From: Cupriavidus necator A5-1
Lineage (GTDB): Bacteria; Pseudomonadota; Gammaproteobacteria; Burkholderiales; Burkholderiaceae
Length of the DNA stretch: 64,000 nt
Assembly: GCF_000744095.1 (NCBI RefSeq)
Contig: NZ_JQLI01000008.1
Location: 434,001-498,000, forward strand
Reading direction: 5' to 3'
In this document: positions 34,584 to 42,953 of the stretch, in pieces
Layout: each line of letters starts with the position of its first letter
Numbering within the stretch: the stretch's first letter is position 1
Program-made: the position numbers and the translations under genes
The notes under the pieces: model-generated
What the model saw: the letters and a program-made list of their open reading frames with translations, nothing else
The model's database searches: none
What the model was told of the DNA's origin: nothing

Positions 34584-35663
34584 TCAGGCGGCGCGGAAGC
34601 GGATCACGCCGTCATCGCCCGTCTCACGTACCAGTTCACCGCGGTGCCACAGGCAGTGCAGGTGCGCCAGCGACTCGCCCATCGCGAAGGTCATCTGGTG
34701 GATATCGAACTGGCGCTTGAAGATCACGCTGACGATGTCGTGGGCGCTGCAGGCCTTCTCGCGGCAGGCTTGCAGCGTCTCGGCGAGACGGTCGACATGG
34801 TGCTCGCGCAGCTGGTTGATCCGGGTATGCAGGTTGCGGAAGGGGCGGCCGTGCGAGGGCAGGATCAGCACGTCCTGCGGCAGCGGCTCGTACTTGCCGA
34901 GCGAATCCAGGTAGAGCTGCAGCGAATTGCCTTCGGGCTCCATGTCGAACACGCTGACGTTGGTCGAGATGCGCGGCAGCACCATGTCGCCGGAGATCAG
35001 CACATTGGTGGCTTCGTTATACAGCGCCACGTGCTCGGGCGAATGGCCGAAGCCGGTGATCACGCGCCAGCCGGAGGTGGCCGCATCGGTGCCGATGCGC
35101 ACCGTCTCGCCCTCCATCATCCGGCGGTACTGCGCCGGCAGGTCGGGCACCAGCGACGGGTAGTAGGTCTTGCGCGCGCGCAGCTTTTCCTGGCTGTCGG
35201 GATCGGTCAGGCCATGCAGCGCGAAGTGCGCGGCGGCCGCTTCGCCGCCCGCGCTGGAGCCGGCGCCGGTGCCGCTGCCCATCACGCGCGCGCTCATGTA
35301 GTCGCCCAGGCTCATCCACAGCCGCACGCCGAAACGCTTGCACAGCCAGTGCGCCAGGCCGACGTGGTCGGGGTGGCTGTGCGTCACCAGCACGCGCACC
35401 ACCGGCAGGCCTTCCAGCTCATTGGCGAAGATGGTTTCCCAGTGGCCCTTGATGACATCGTTGGTGATGCCGCAATCGATGATAGTCCAGCCCTCGCGGC
35501 CGCCGTCCAGGCGGTCGCGCACCAGCCACAGGTTGATATGGTCGAGCGCGAACGGCAGCGGCATGCGCAGCCAGTAGACGCCGGGGGCGACCTGTTGTTT
35601 GGTGCCGGGCTCGGGCATGGTGTCGCCGAACGGGTATTGGAGCTGGTGTTCGAGTGCGTTCAT
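34584..35663 (-). CDS. MBL-fold metallo-hydrolase
   Basis: A 359-residue metallo-beta-lactamase-fold hydrolase with the dinuclear zinc motif THSHPDHVG (HxHxDH), FGHSPEHVAL and ISGDMVLPRI, and a C-terminal HGRPFRNLHTR. It is divergent from liuR and shares with it the candidate LiuR operator at 35780-35803, so it may belong to the same regulon. It is probably a thioesterase or hydroxyacylglutathione-hydrolase-like enzyme; the substrate is unknown. Confidence 0.85.
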   Translation of the reverse strand: MNALEHQLQYPFGDTMPEPGTKQQVAPGVYWLRMPLPFALDHINLWLVRDRLDGGREGWTIIDCGITNDVIKGHWETIFANELEGLPVVRVLVTHSHPDHVGLAHWLCKRFGVRLWMSLGDYMSARVMGSGTGAGSSAGGEAAAAHFALHGLTDPDSQEKLRARKTYYPSLVPDLPAQYRRMMEGETVRIGTDAATSGWRVITGFGHSPEHVALYNEATNVLISGDMVLPRISTNVSVFDMEPEGNSLQLYLDSLGKYEPLPQDVLILPSHGRPFRNLHTRINQLREHHVDRLAETLQACREKACSAHDIVSVIFKRQFDIHQMTFAMGESLAHLHCLWHRGELVRETGDDGVIRFRAA

Positions 35664-35779
35664 GAGGAGTCTCTTGGTCGAAGCCTTGTGCCGGAGGATC
35701 GGGGATCGGGGGCAGGCGGGCTTTCTCGTTGCTGCGTCATGCCCTGTGGGCGTGTAAGCGCTAGTTGCCAGTCGCCGGA

Positions 35780-35803
35780 GTTGACGCTAACGTAAACGTC
35801 AAC
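35780..35803. promoter_or_regulatory. Candidate LiuR operator 1 (MBL gene / liuR)
   Basis: GTTGACG at 35780-35786 and CGTCAAC at 35797-35803 form perfect arms around CTAACGTAAA. The CGTnAACGT-type core matches MerR/LiuR sites and the second site at 36377. It lies between the divergent MBL and liuR genes. Confidence 0.65.
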
Positions 35804-35876
35804 TCAAGCGGTTCGTCTCCATCTTAAGCGAAAACTTGATTCCGCAACGAACGACCGTTCACTTCCTGGGCGCATC

Positions 35877-36341
35877 ATGGCAGTCACGCAATCCCCCGGC
35901 TCCGCCACCTACACCATCACCGATCTCGCCCGCGAGTTCGACGTCACGCCCCGCGCCATCCGGTTCTACGAGGACCAAGGCCTGCTGTCGCCGGAGCGCG
36001 AAGGCCCGGGCGGGCGCAAGCGCATCTACAACGGCCGTGAGCGCACCCGACTGAAGCTGACGCTACGCGGCAAGCGGTTAGGGCTCACTCTCAATGAGAT
36101 CCGTGAGATCCTTGATCTTTACGAGTCGCCACGCGACACCGCCCCGCAACTTGAGCGCTTCCTGGACTCGCTGGCCGACCACCGCCGCACGCTCGAGCGC
36201 CAGTTGGAAGACCTGCAGGCACAGTTGGCCGAGATCGACCAGCACGAGCGCCAGTGCAAGGCGCTGCTGGCCGCACAAACCGGCGGCAAGACCCCGGCCC
36301 CGGAGGGCGACGATGCGCCGGCCCGTACCCGATCGGCCTGA
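35877..36341 (+). CDS. liuR: MerR-family regulator of leucine/isovalerate catabolism
   Basis: A 154-residue MerR-type activator. The winged helix-turn-helix TYTITDLAREFDVTPRAIRFYEDQGLL is followed by LSPEREGPGGRKRIYNGRERTRLKLTLRGKRLG, a LiuR hallmark, then a long dimerisation helix (SLADHRRTLERQLEDLQAQLAEID) and a short C-terminal tail with C(251-ish region) cysteine in HERQCKALL. The liu genes follow, and operator-like palindromes sit on both sides of the gene, supporting the assignment. Confidence 0.88.
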   Translation: MAVTQSPGSATYTITDLAREFDVTPRAIRFYEDQGLLSPEREGPGGRKRIYNGRERTRLKLTLRGKRLGLTLNEIREILDLYESPRDTAPQLERFLDSLADHRRTLERQLEDLQAQLAEIDQHERQCKALLAAQTGGKTPAPEGDDAPARTRSA

Positions 36342-36376
36342 TGCAGCACTTTGCCTGGCATCCGTGCCGGACGGGA

Positions 36377-36398
36377 TTGACGTTTACGTAAACGTAAA
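36377..36398 (+). promoter_or_regulatory. Candidate LiuR operator 2 (thioesterase-liuA promoter)
   Basis: A perfect 16-base palindrome ACGTTTACGTAAACGT (36380-36395) within TTGACGTTTACGTAAACG. The TTGACG could also serve as a -35, with GAATAC (36401-36406) as a weak -10. It lies about 80 bases before the thioesterase ATG. Confidence 0.7.
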
Positions 36399-36478
36399 TA
36401 GAATACCCGGACAGCCCGCCACTGCGGCGGCGCGCCGCGACCCAACGCCTTGATTGGCCTTCACACCGGAAACCCGCC

Positions 36479-36958
36479 ATGCCGTCCTCCAACGCCTGTG
36501 CCGCCCCCGCTGAACCCGACGAAGCTCTGTCCGCCGCGCGCGCCGACGCGATCGCCACCAGTTTCTCGCGCCAGGGGCTGATGACCGCCTTCGGCGCCAC
36601 GCTGCAGCGGGTGGAGCGCGGCGAGGTCGAGATCGCGATGCCGTGGTCCGACGGCGTGACCCAGCAGCACGGCTTCTTCCACGGCGGCGCGGTGGGCGCG
36701 CTGGCCGACAGCGCCTGCGGCTACGCCGCGCTGTCGATGGTGGGCGAGGGCGAGGCGGGCCTGACCGCCGAATACAAGATCAACCTGCTGTCCCCGGCCC
36801 AGGGCGAACGCCTGGTGGCGGTGGGCCGCGTCCTCAAGCCCGGGCGCACGCTGATCGTGGCGCAGGGCGAGGTCTACGTCGAGCAGGCCGGCAGCCGCAA
36901 GCAGGTGGCCACCATGCTGATGACGCTTTGTGTGGTCCGCACCTTGGACCACGTCTGA
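36479..36958 (+). CDS. PaaI-family acyl-CoA thioesterase
   Basis: A 159-residue hotdog-fold thioesterase. Family residues are in QQHGFFHGGAVGALADSACGYAAL, with the HGG(A) motif and downstream Asp of PaaI-like enzymes. It may release CoA from accumulating acyl-CoA intermediates of branched-chain breakdown. First gene after LiuR operator 2, with liuA 52 bases downstream. Confidence 0.88.
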   Translation: MPSSNACAAPAEPDEALSAARADAIATSFSRQGLMTAFGATLQRVERGEVEIAMPWSDGVTQQHGFFHGGAVGALADSACGYAALSMVGEGEAGLTAEYKINLLSPAQGERLVAVGRVLKPGRTLIVAQGEVYVEQAGSRKQVATMLMTLCVVRTLDHV

Positions 36959-37010
36959 ACCGCCTACCCGGCGACAAAAACACGACACCCGAATCCAACA
37001 GGAGATCATC

Positions 37011-38192
37011 ATGACCGAACTGCCAGGCCTGAAATTCGATCTGGGCGAAGACATCGAGATGCTGCGCAGCTCCGTGCGCGCCTGGGCCCAGGCCGAACTG
37101 GCCCCGCGCGCCGCCGAGATCGACCGCACCGACCAGTTTCCGATGGACGCCTGGAAGAAGATGGGCGACCTGGGCGTGCTCGGCATCACGGTGGCCGAGG
37201 AATACGGCGGCGCCAACATGGGCTACCTGGCGCACATGATCGCGATGGAAGAAATCAGCCGCGCCTCGGCCTCGGTGGGCCTGTCGTACGGCGCGCATTC
37301 CAACCTGTGCGTGAACCAGATCCACCGCAACGGCACGCCGGCGCAGAAGGCCAAATACCTGCCCAAGCTGGTGTCGGGCGAGTGGATCGGCGCGCTGGCG
37401 ATGAGCGAACCCAACGCCGGCTCAGACGTGGTCAGCATGAAGCTGCGCGCGGAGCTCAAGGGCGACCGCTACGTGCTCAACGGCACCAAGATGTGGATCA
37501 CCAACGGCCCGGACTGCGACGTGCTGGTGGTTTACGCCAAGACCGAGCCCGACCTGGGCGCGCGCGGCATGACCGCGTTTATCGTCGAGAAGGGCATGAA
37601 GGGCTTCTCGGTGGCGCAGAAGCTGGACAAGCTGGGCATGCGCGGCTCGCACACCGGCGAGCTGGTGTTCCAGGACGTGGAAGTGCCGGTCGAGAACATC
37701 CTCGGCGCCGAGAACGGCGGCGCCAAGGTGCTGATGAGCGGGCTGGACTACGAGCGCGCGGTGCTGTCGGGCGGCCCGGTCGGCATCATGCAGGCGTGCA
37801 TGGACGTGGTCACGCCGTATATCCACGACCGCAAGCAGTTCGGCCAGAGCATCGGCGAGTTCCAGCTGATCCAGGGCAAGGTGGCCGACATGTACACCAC
37901 GCTGCAGGCGGCGCGCAGCTACCTGTACACGGTCGGCAAGAACCTCGACGGGCTGGGCAGCGACCACGTGCGCCAGGTGCGCAAGGACTGCGCCGCGGTG
38001 ATCCTGTACACGGCCGAGAAGGCCACCTGGATGGCGGGCGAGACCGTGCAGATCCTGGGCGGCAACGGCTATATCAACGAATACCCCGCCGGCCGGCTGT
38101 GGCGCGACGCCAAGCTGTACGAGATCGGTGCCGGCACCTCGGAGATCCGCCGCATGCTGATCGGCCGCGAACTGTTCGCCGAGACCATGTAA
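37011..38192 (+). CDS. liuA: Isovaleryl-CoA dehydrogenase
   Basis: A 393-residue FAD enzyme oxidising isovaleryl-CoA to 3-methylcrotonyl-CoA. The internal catalytic glutamate position characteristic of isovaleryl-CoA dehydrogenases is present (E249 in LDYERAVLSGGP), whereas other acyl-CoA dehydrogenases use a C-terminal Glu; here that position reads EIGAGTSEIRR. The FAD segment is MWITNGPDCD and LGGNGYINEYPAGRLWRDAK is typical. AACAGGAGA precedes the ATG. Confidence 0.95.
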   Translation: MTELPGLKFDLGEDIEMLRSSVRAWAQAELAPRAAEIDRTDQFPMDAWKKMGDLGVLGITVAEEYGGANMGYLAHMIAMEEISRASASVGLSYGAHSNLCVNQIHRNGTPAQKAKYLPKLVSGEWIGALAMSEPNAGSDVVSMKLRAELKGDRYVLNGTKMWITNGPDCDVLVVYAKTEPDLGARGMTAFIVEKGMKGFSVAQKLDKLGMRGSHTGELVFQDVEVPVENILGAENGGAKVLMSGLDYERAVLSGGPVGIMQACMDVVTPYIHDRKQFGQSIGEFQLIQGKVADMYTTLQAARSYLYTVGKNLDGLGSDHVRQVRKDCAAVILYTAEKATWMAGETVQILGGNGYINEYPAGRLWRDAKLYEIGAGTSEIRRMLIGRELFAETM

Positions 38193-38240
38193 AAGGTGAG
38201 GGGGCGCCGAAATCACCCGGAGCCCCCGCCCGAACCCATT

Positions 38241-38246
38241 TACAAT
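38241..38246 (+). promoter_or_regulatory. Possible -10 box before aceK
   Basis: TACAAT lies 49 bases before the aceK ATG. The -35 region is not convincing. Confidence 0.35.
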
Positions 38247-38294
38247 CTCACTACCCGTCGCAAGACCGCTGCGCCAGCCGCCCCCCGTCGACCC

Positions 38295-40130
38295 ATGTCC
38301 CACTTCCCCAAACTGCTCTCCTCGCAGATTGCCTACGATGTGGCGAGAACGATGCTCGACGGGTTCGACAAGCACTACCGTTTGTTCCGCGAGGTCAGCC
38401 ACCAGGCCAAGATCAAGTTCGAGGCCGGCGACTGGCACGGGCTGCAGCAGATCCAGCGCGACCGCATCGCGTTCTACAACGAGCGCGTGCGCGAATCGAG
38501 CGTCATCCTCGAAGACGAGTACGACGCCGAGAATATCGAGGACGAGATCTGGCAGCAGATCAAACTGCACTACATCGGCCTGCTGACCAACCATCACCAG
38601 CCCGAACTGGCCGAGACCTTCTTCAACTCGGTCTGCACGCGCATCCTGCACCGCTCGTACTTCAACAACGGTTTTATCTTCGTGCGCCCGGCGATCTCGA
38701 CCGAATATATCGAGAACGAGGAATCGCCCACGCGCCCGACCTTCCGTGCGTATTACCCGGGCAGCCGCGCCGGCATGGCGGCGTGCTTCGAGCGCATCGT
38801 GCACAACTTCCAGCTCGAGCGCCCGTTCGAAGACCTTCAGCGCGATATCGGCTACGTGGTGCGCGCGGTCAGCGAGCATTTCGGCGACCTGCGCATCGCG
38901 CCGAATTTCCAGATCCATACGCTGTCGTCGCTGTTCTTCCGCAACAAGTCGGCCTTCATCATCGGCCGCATCCTGAACGGCGACCACACCTTCCCGCTGG
39001 CGATCCCGATCGTGCACGGCCCCTCGGGCAAGCTGGTGCTGGACACGGTGCTGCTGAAGAAGGAACAGCTGCTGATCCTGTTCTCGTTCACGCACGCCTA
39101 CTTCATGGTCGACATGGAGATCCCGTCGGCCTACGTGACCTTCCTGCGCGACATCATGCCGCGCAAGCCGCGCGCGGAGATCTATACCTCGCTGGGTCTG
39201 CAGAAGCAGGGAAAGAACCTGTTCTACCGCGACTTCCTGCACCACCTGCAGCATTCGTCGGACAAGTTCATCGTCGCGCCCGGCATCCGCGGGCTGGTGA
39301 TGCTGGTGTTCACGCTGCCGTCGTACCCGTACGTGTTCAAGGTCATCAAGGACTTTTTTCCGGCACCCAAGGACACCACGCGCGAGCTGGTCAAGTCCAA
39401 GTACCAGCTGGTCAAGCAGCACGACCGCGTCGGCCGCATGGCGGATACGCTGGAGTACTCCGACGTGGCCTTCCCGCGGTCGCGCTTCGACGATGCGCTG
39501 GTGCGCGAGTTCGAGCAGCACGCGCCGTCGATGATCGAATACCAGCGCGGCAAGGACGGCGGCGAAGAGATCGTGGTGCGCCACGTCTATATCGAGCGCC
39601 GCATGACGCCGCTGAACATCTACCTGCAGGAGGGCACAGACGAGCAGGTCGAGCACGGCGTGCTCGAATATGGCAACGCCATCAAGGAGCTGATGGCCGC
39701 GAACATCTTCCCCGGCGACATGCTGTACAAGAACTTCGGTGTCACGCGCCACGGGCGCGTGGTGTTCTACGACTACGACGAGATCGAGTACCTGACCGAC
39801 TGCAATATCCGCCAAGTTCCGCAGCCGCGCAACGAGGAAGAGGAGATGTCGGGCGAAGTCTGGTACACGGTGCGTCCGCACGATATTTTCCCAGAGACCT
39901 TCCGCACCTTCCTCCTGGGCGATCCGCGCGTGCGCGCGGCGTTCCTGCGCCATCATGCGGATTTTTTCGACCCTGCCATGTGGCAGGGCCACAAGGACCG
40001 GCTCCTGGCCGGACATGTTCATGACTTCTTTGCCTATCAGAGTACAGAGCGATTCATCCACCGTTACGGCAACGCCGGCGGCGCGCCTGGCGCCGCAGCT
40101 GACGCCGGTCCTGCAAGGAGGGTCGCATGA
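38295..40130 (+). CDS. aceK: Isocitrate dehydrogenase kinase/phosphatase
   Basis: A 611-residue bifunctional enzyme that phosphorylates and dephosphorylates isocitrate dehydrogenase, switching carbon between the TCA cycle and the glyoxylate shunt. It has the regulatory N-terminal half (SQIAYDVARTMLDGFDKHYRLF) and a kinase-like C-terminal half (IVAPGIRGLVMLVFTLPSYPYVFKVIKDFF, VVFYDYDEIEYLTDCNIR). The ATG at 38295 starts the conserved region; an in-frame start 99 bases upstream is unlikely. Its stop overlaps the carbonic anhydrase start (ATGA). The glyoxylate shunt genes aceA and aceB are not in the window. Confidence 0.95.
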   Translation: MSHFPKLLSSQIAYDVARTMLDGFDKHYRLFREVSHQAKIKFEAGDWHGLQQIQRDRIAFYNERVRESSVILEDEYDAENIEDEIWQQIKLHYIGLLTNHHQPELAETFFNSVCTRILHRSYFNNGFIFVRPAISTEYIENEESPTRPTFRAYYPGSRAGMAACFERIVHNFQLERPFEDLQRDIGYVVRAVSEHFGDLRIAPNFQIHTLSSLFFRNKSAFIIGRILNGDHTFPLAIPIVHGPSGKLVLDTVLLKKEQLLILFSFTHAYFMVDMEIPSAYVTFLRDIMPRKPRAEIYTSLGLQKQGKNLFYRDFLHHLQHSSDKFIVAPGIRGLVMLVFTLPSYPYVFKVIKDFFPAPKDTTRELVKSKYQLVKQHDRVGRMADTLEYSDVAFPRSRFDDALVREFEQHAPSMIEYQRGKDGGEEIVVRHVYIERRMTPLNIYLQEGTDEQVEHGVLEYGNAIKELMAANIFPGDMLYKNFGVTRHGRVVFYDYDEIEYLTDCNIRQVPQPRNEEEEMSGEVWYTVRPHDIFPETFRTFLLGDPRVRAAFLRHHADFFDPAMWQGHKDRLLAGHVHDFFAYQSTERFIHRYGNAGGAPGAAADAGPARRVA

Positions 40131-40798
40131 CTGAAGCCATCGCCCAGCTGTTCCGCAACAACCGCGAGTGGGTCGACCGCGTCAATGCGGAGGACCCGAC
40201 CTTCTTCACCCGGCTGGCCAACCAGCAGGCGCCGGAATACCTGTGGATCGGCTGCTCCGATTCGCGCGTGCCGGCCAACCAGATCCTGGGACTCGCTCCG
40301 GGCGAAGTGTTCGTCCACCGCAATATCGCCAACGTGATCGCGCACAGTGACCTGAACGCGCTGTCGGTGATCCAGTTCGCGGTGGAAGTGCTGAAGGTGC
40401 GCCACATCACCGTGGTCGGCCACTATGGCTGCGGTGGCGTCAAGGTCGCGCTCAAGCGCGAGCGCATCGGCCTGGCCGACAACTGGCTGCGCCATGTGCG
40501 CGACGTCGCCGACAAGCACGAGGCCTACCTCGGCACGCTGCTGCGCGAGGACGACGCCCATACCCGGCTGTGCGAGCTCAACGTGATCGAGCAGGTCAAC
40601 AACGTCTGCCAGACCACGGTGATCCAGGACGCCTGGTCGCGCGGCCAGGCCGTGACCGTGCATGGCTGGGTCTACGGCGTGTCCGACGGCCTGCTGCGCG
40701 ACCTGGGCATGGCCGCCAGCAACAACGACGAACTGCACGAGCAACTGGCCGCGGCCTACCGCCAGTACGGCGACCCGCCGCAGGCATCGATCCGCTGA
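40127..40798 (+). CDS. can: Beta-class carbonic anhydrase
   Basis: A 223-residue enzyme interconverting CO2 and bicarbonate. Zinc ligands C43 (with D45-R47 in GCSDSRVP), H99 and C102 (VVGHYGCGGVKVA) are intact. It overlaps aceK by four bases. Carbonic anhydrase near genes for a bicarbonate-using carboxylase (LiuBD) may help feed that reaction; this is inference from position. Confidence 0.95.
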   Translation: MTEAIAQLFRNNREWVDRVNAEDPTFFTRLANQQAPEYLWIGCSDSRVPANQILGLAPGEVFVHRNIANVIAHSDLNALSVIQFAVEVLKVRHITVVGHYGCGGVKVALKRERIGLADNWLRHVRDVADKHEAYLGTLLREDDAHTRLCELNVIEQVNNVCQTTVIQDAWSRGQAVTVHGWVYGVSDGLLRDLGMAASNNDELHEQLAAAYRQYGDPPQASIR

Positions 40799-40850
40799 CT
40801 GCTGCCGCAACGAATACCGCTTCATCACACACCGATCCAGGAGACCCGAC

Positions 40851-42029
40851 ATGGAAGAGATCGTCATCGTTTCAGCCGCCCGCACGCCGATGGCTGCGTT
40901 CCAGGGCGAATTCGCCAGCGTCACCGCGCCGCAACTGGGCGCCGTGGCCATCCGCGCCGCCGTCGAGCGCGCCGGCCTCAAGCCCGAGCAGGTGGAAGAA
41001 GTGGTGTTCGGCTGCGTGCTGCCCGCCGGCCAGGGCCAGGCGCCGGCGCGCCAGGCGGCGCTGGGCGCAGGCCTGCCGCTGGGCGTGGGCTGCACCACCG
41101 TCAACAAGATGTGCGGCTCGGGCATGCGCGCGGCGATGACCGTCTATGACGGCCTCATCGCCGGCTCGTTCGAGGTCGCCGTCGCCGGCGGCATGGAGAG
41201 CATGACCAATGCCCCGTACCTGATTCCGAAGGGCCGCGGCGGCTACCGCATCGGCCACGGCATGATCTACGACCACATGATGCTGGACGGCCTGGAAGAC
41301 GCCTACGACAAGGGCCGCGCCATGGGCACCTTCGGCGAGGACTGCGCCGCCAAGTATGGCTTCACGCGCGAGCAGCAGGACACCTTTGCCATGGAAAGCG
41401 TGCGCCGCGCGCAGCAGGCTACCGAGAACGGCGACTTCCGCTGGGAGATCGCGCCGGTGACCGTGTCGGGCAAGGGCGGCGACACCGTGATCGACACCGA
41501 CGAAGGTCCGCGCCGCATCAAGCTGGACAAGATCCCCTCGCTGAAGCCCGCGTTTGCCAAGGACGGCACCATCACCGCGGCCTCGTCGTCGTCCATCAAC
41601 GACGGTGCCTCGGCGCTGGTGATGATGCGCGCCGCCACCGCGAAGAAGCTGGGCCTGCAACCGATCGCCCGCATGCTGGGCCATACCACCCACGCGCAGG
41701 CGCCGGGCTGGTTCACCACCGCGCCGGTGGAAGCGATTTCCAAGCTGTACCGCAAGCTGGACTGGACCACTGACAGCGTCGACCTGTTCGAGATCAACGA
41801 GGCCTTTGCCGTGGTGCCGATGGCTGCCATGCACGACCTCAAGATCCCGCGCGACAAGGTCAATATCCACGGCGGCGCCTGCGCGCTGGGCCACCCGATC
41901 GGCGCTTCGGGCGCGCGCATCATGACCACGCTGATCGGCGCGCTGCGCAAGACGGGTGGCAAGCGCGGGGTGGCGAGCTTGTGTATCGGTGGTGGTGAAG
42001 CTACCGCAGTGGGGATCGAGATCCTGTAA
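40851..42029 (+). CDS. Acetyl-CoA C-acetyltransferase (thiolase)
   Basis: A 392-residue biosynthetic-type thiolase. The acyl-accepting cysteine is C88 in NKMCGSGM, the His/Cys pair lies in NIHGGACALGHPIGASGAR and LCIGGGEA closes the active site. Family length is typical. It may split acetoacetyl-CoA from the end of leucine breakdown or form it for PHB synthesis; sequence alone does not separate these. The ATG is preceded by CAGGAGA. Confidence 0.93.
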   Translation: MEEIVIVSAARTPMAAFQGEFASVTAPQLGAVAIRAAVERAGLKPEQVEEVVFGCVLPAGQGQAPARQAALGAGLPLGVGCTTVNKMCGSGMRAAMTVYDGLIAGSFEVAVAGGMESMTNAPYLIPKGRGGYRIGHGMIYDHMMLDGLEDAYDKGRAMGTFGEDCAAKYGFTREQQDTFAMESVRRAQQATENGDFRWEIAPVTVSGKGGDTVIDTDEGPRRIKLDKIPSLKPAFAKDGTITAASSSSINDGASALVMMRAATAKKLGLQPIARMLGHTTHAQAPGWFTTAPVEAISKLYRKLDWTTDSVDLFEINEAFAVVPMAAMHDLKIPRDKVNIHGGACALGHPIGASGARIMTTLIGALRKTGGKRGVASLCIGGGEATAVGIEIL

Positions 42030-42053
42030 CGCTTTCCCTCTCCTCGCTGTTCC

Positions 42054-42168
42054 TCCCCTCTCCCGCGCGCGGGAGAGGGGCCGGGGGTGAGGGCGGGGCG
42101 CAGGCATACCGCCCTCACTTCGAGCCAGCGCCCACCCCCACCCCTCTCCCGCAAGCGGGAGAGGGGAG
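42054..42168. repeat. Paired palindromic repeats, CTCTCCCGC family
   Basis: Two inverted copies (42056-42080 and 42142-42168) with flanks GGGGGTGAGGGC and CGCCCACCCCCACC. The centres differ (GCGC and CAAG), so the unit is conserved in its stem, not its loop. It lies between the thiolase and the SDR gene. Confidence 0.85.
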
Positions 42169-42247
42169 CAAGACCGAGGCAGTTTGCTGAACCCGTGGCC
42201 TGACGTGCCGTTTCGCGCGCTGGGCAGCCTATAAAAGGAGCACAGCC

Positions 42248-42928
42248 TTGCCAACCGTCCTGATCCTCGGTGCCTCGCGCGGCATCGGCCTTGAATTCGT
42301 GCGCCAGTACCGTGCCGACGGCTGGCGCGTCATTGCGGCGGCACGCACGCCCGCAGGCGTCGGCGCGCTGCAGGCGCTCGGCGCCGAAGCCCACCAGGTC
42401 GACCTGGCCGATGCCGGCGCGGTCGCGGGCTTGGGCTGGAAGCTAGACGGCGAAGCGCTCGACGTGGCGATATACAACGCCGGCGTGCTGGGTCCGCGCA
42501 CGGAAGGCGCGCAACCGGTCACGCCGCAGGAGTTCGACCAGGTGATGCACGTCAACGTGCTCGGACCGATGATGGCGCTGCCGCTGCTGCTGCCTTATGT
42601 CGAAGCGGGCCAGTCCGGCCACGGCGGCGTGCTGGCGGTGCTGTCCTCGCGCATGGGCAGCATCGGCGCGATGGAGCACAACACCAGCTGGCTGTACCGC
42701 GTCAGCAAGGCCGGCGCCAATGCGGCGCTGCGCGCGGTGTCGCTGGATGCGCGCCACGCCACCTGCGTCGCGCTGCATCCGGGCTGGGTCAAGACCGACA
42801 TGGGCGGCCAGGAAGCCGACCTGACCGTGCAGCAAAGCGTCAAGGGCATGCGCCAGGTGCTGGCCGGCGTCAAGCGGCGCGACAACGGTACCTTCCACAA
42901 CTACGACGGCATGCCTATCCCCTGGTAA
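42248..42928 (+). CDS. Short-chain dehydrogenase/reductase, TTG start
   Basis: A 226-residue SDR: VLILGASRGIGLEFVRQY, NAGVLGPR, the catalytic Ser in AVLSSRMGSI and YRVSKAGANAAL. It starts at TTG with AAAGGAG 6 bases upstream, so the non-ATG start is well supported. The substrate is unknown. It lies between the thiolase and a second acyl-CoA dehydrogenase. Confidence 0.88.
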   Translation: MPTVLILGASRGIGLEFVRQYRADGWRVIAAARTPAGVGALQALGAEAHQVDLADAGAVAGLGWKLDGEALDVAIYNAGVLGPRTEGAQPVTPQEFDQVMHVNVLGPMMALPLLLPYVEAGQSGHGGVLAVLSSRMGSIGAMEHNTSWLYRVSKAGANAALRAVSLDARHATCVALHPGWVKTDMGGQEADLTVQQSVKGMRQVLAGVKRRDNGTFHNYDGMPIPW

Positions 42929-42953
42929 GGCGCGCCACTACCACCGAACCGAC

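Noticed and set aside
37422..40061. An 879-codon minus-strand frame across liuA and aceK
   Set aside because: Mirror frame of two well-identified genes, no recognisable domain.
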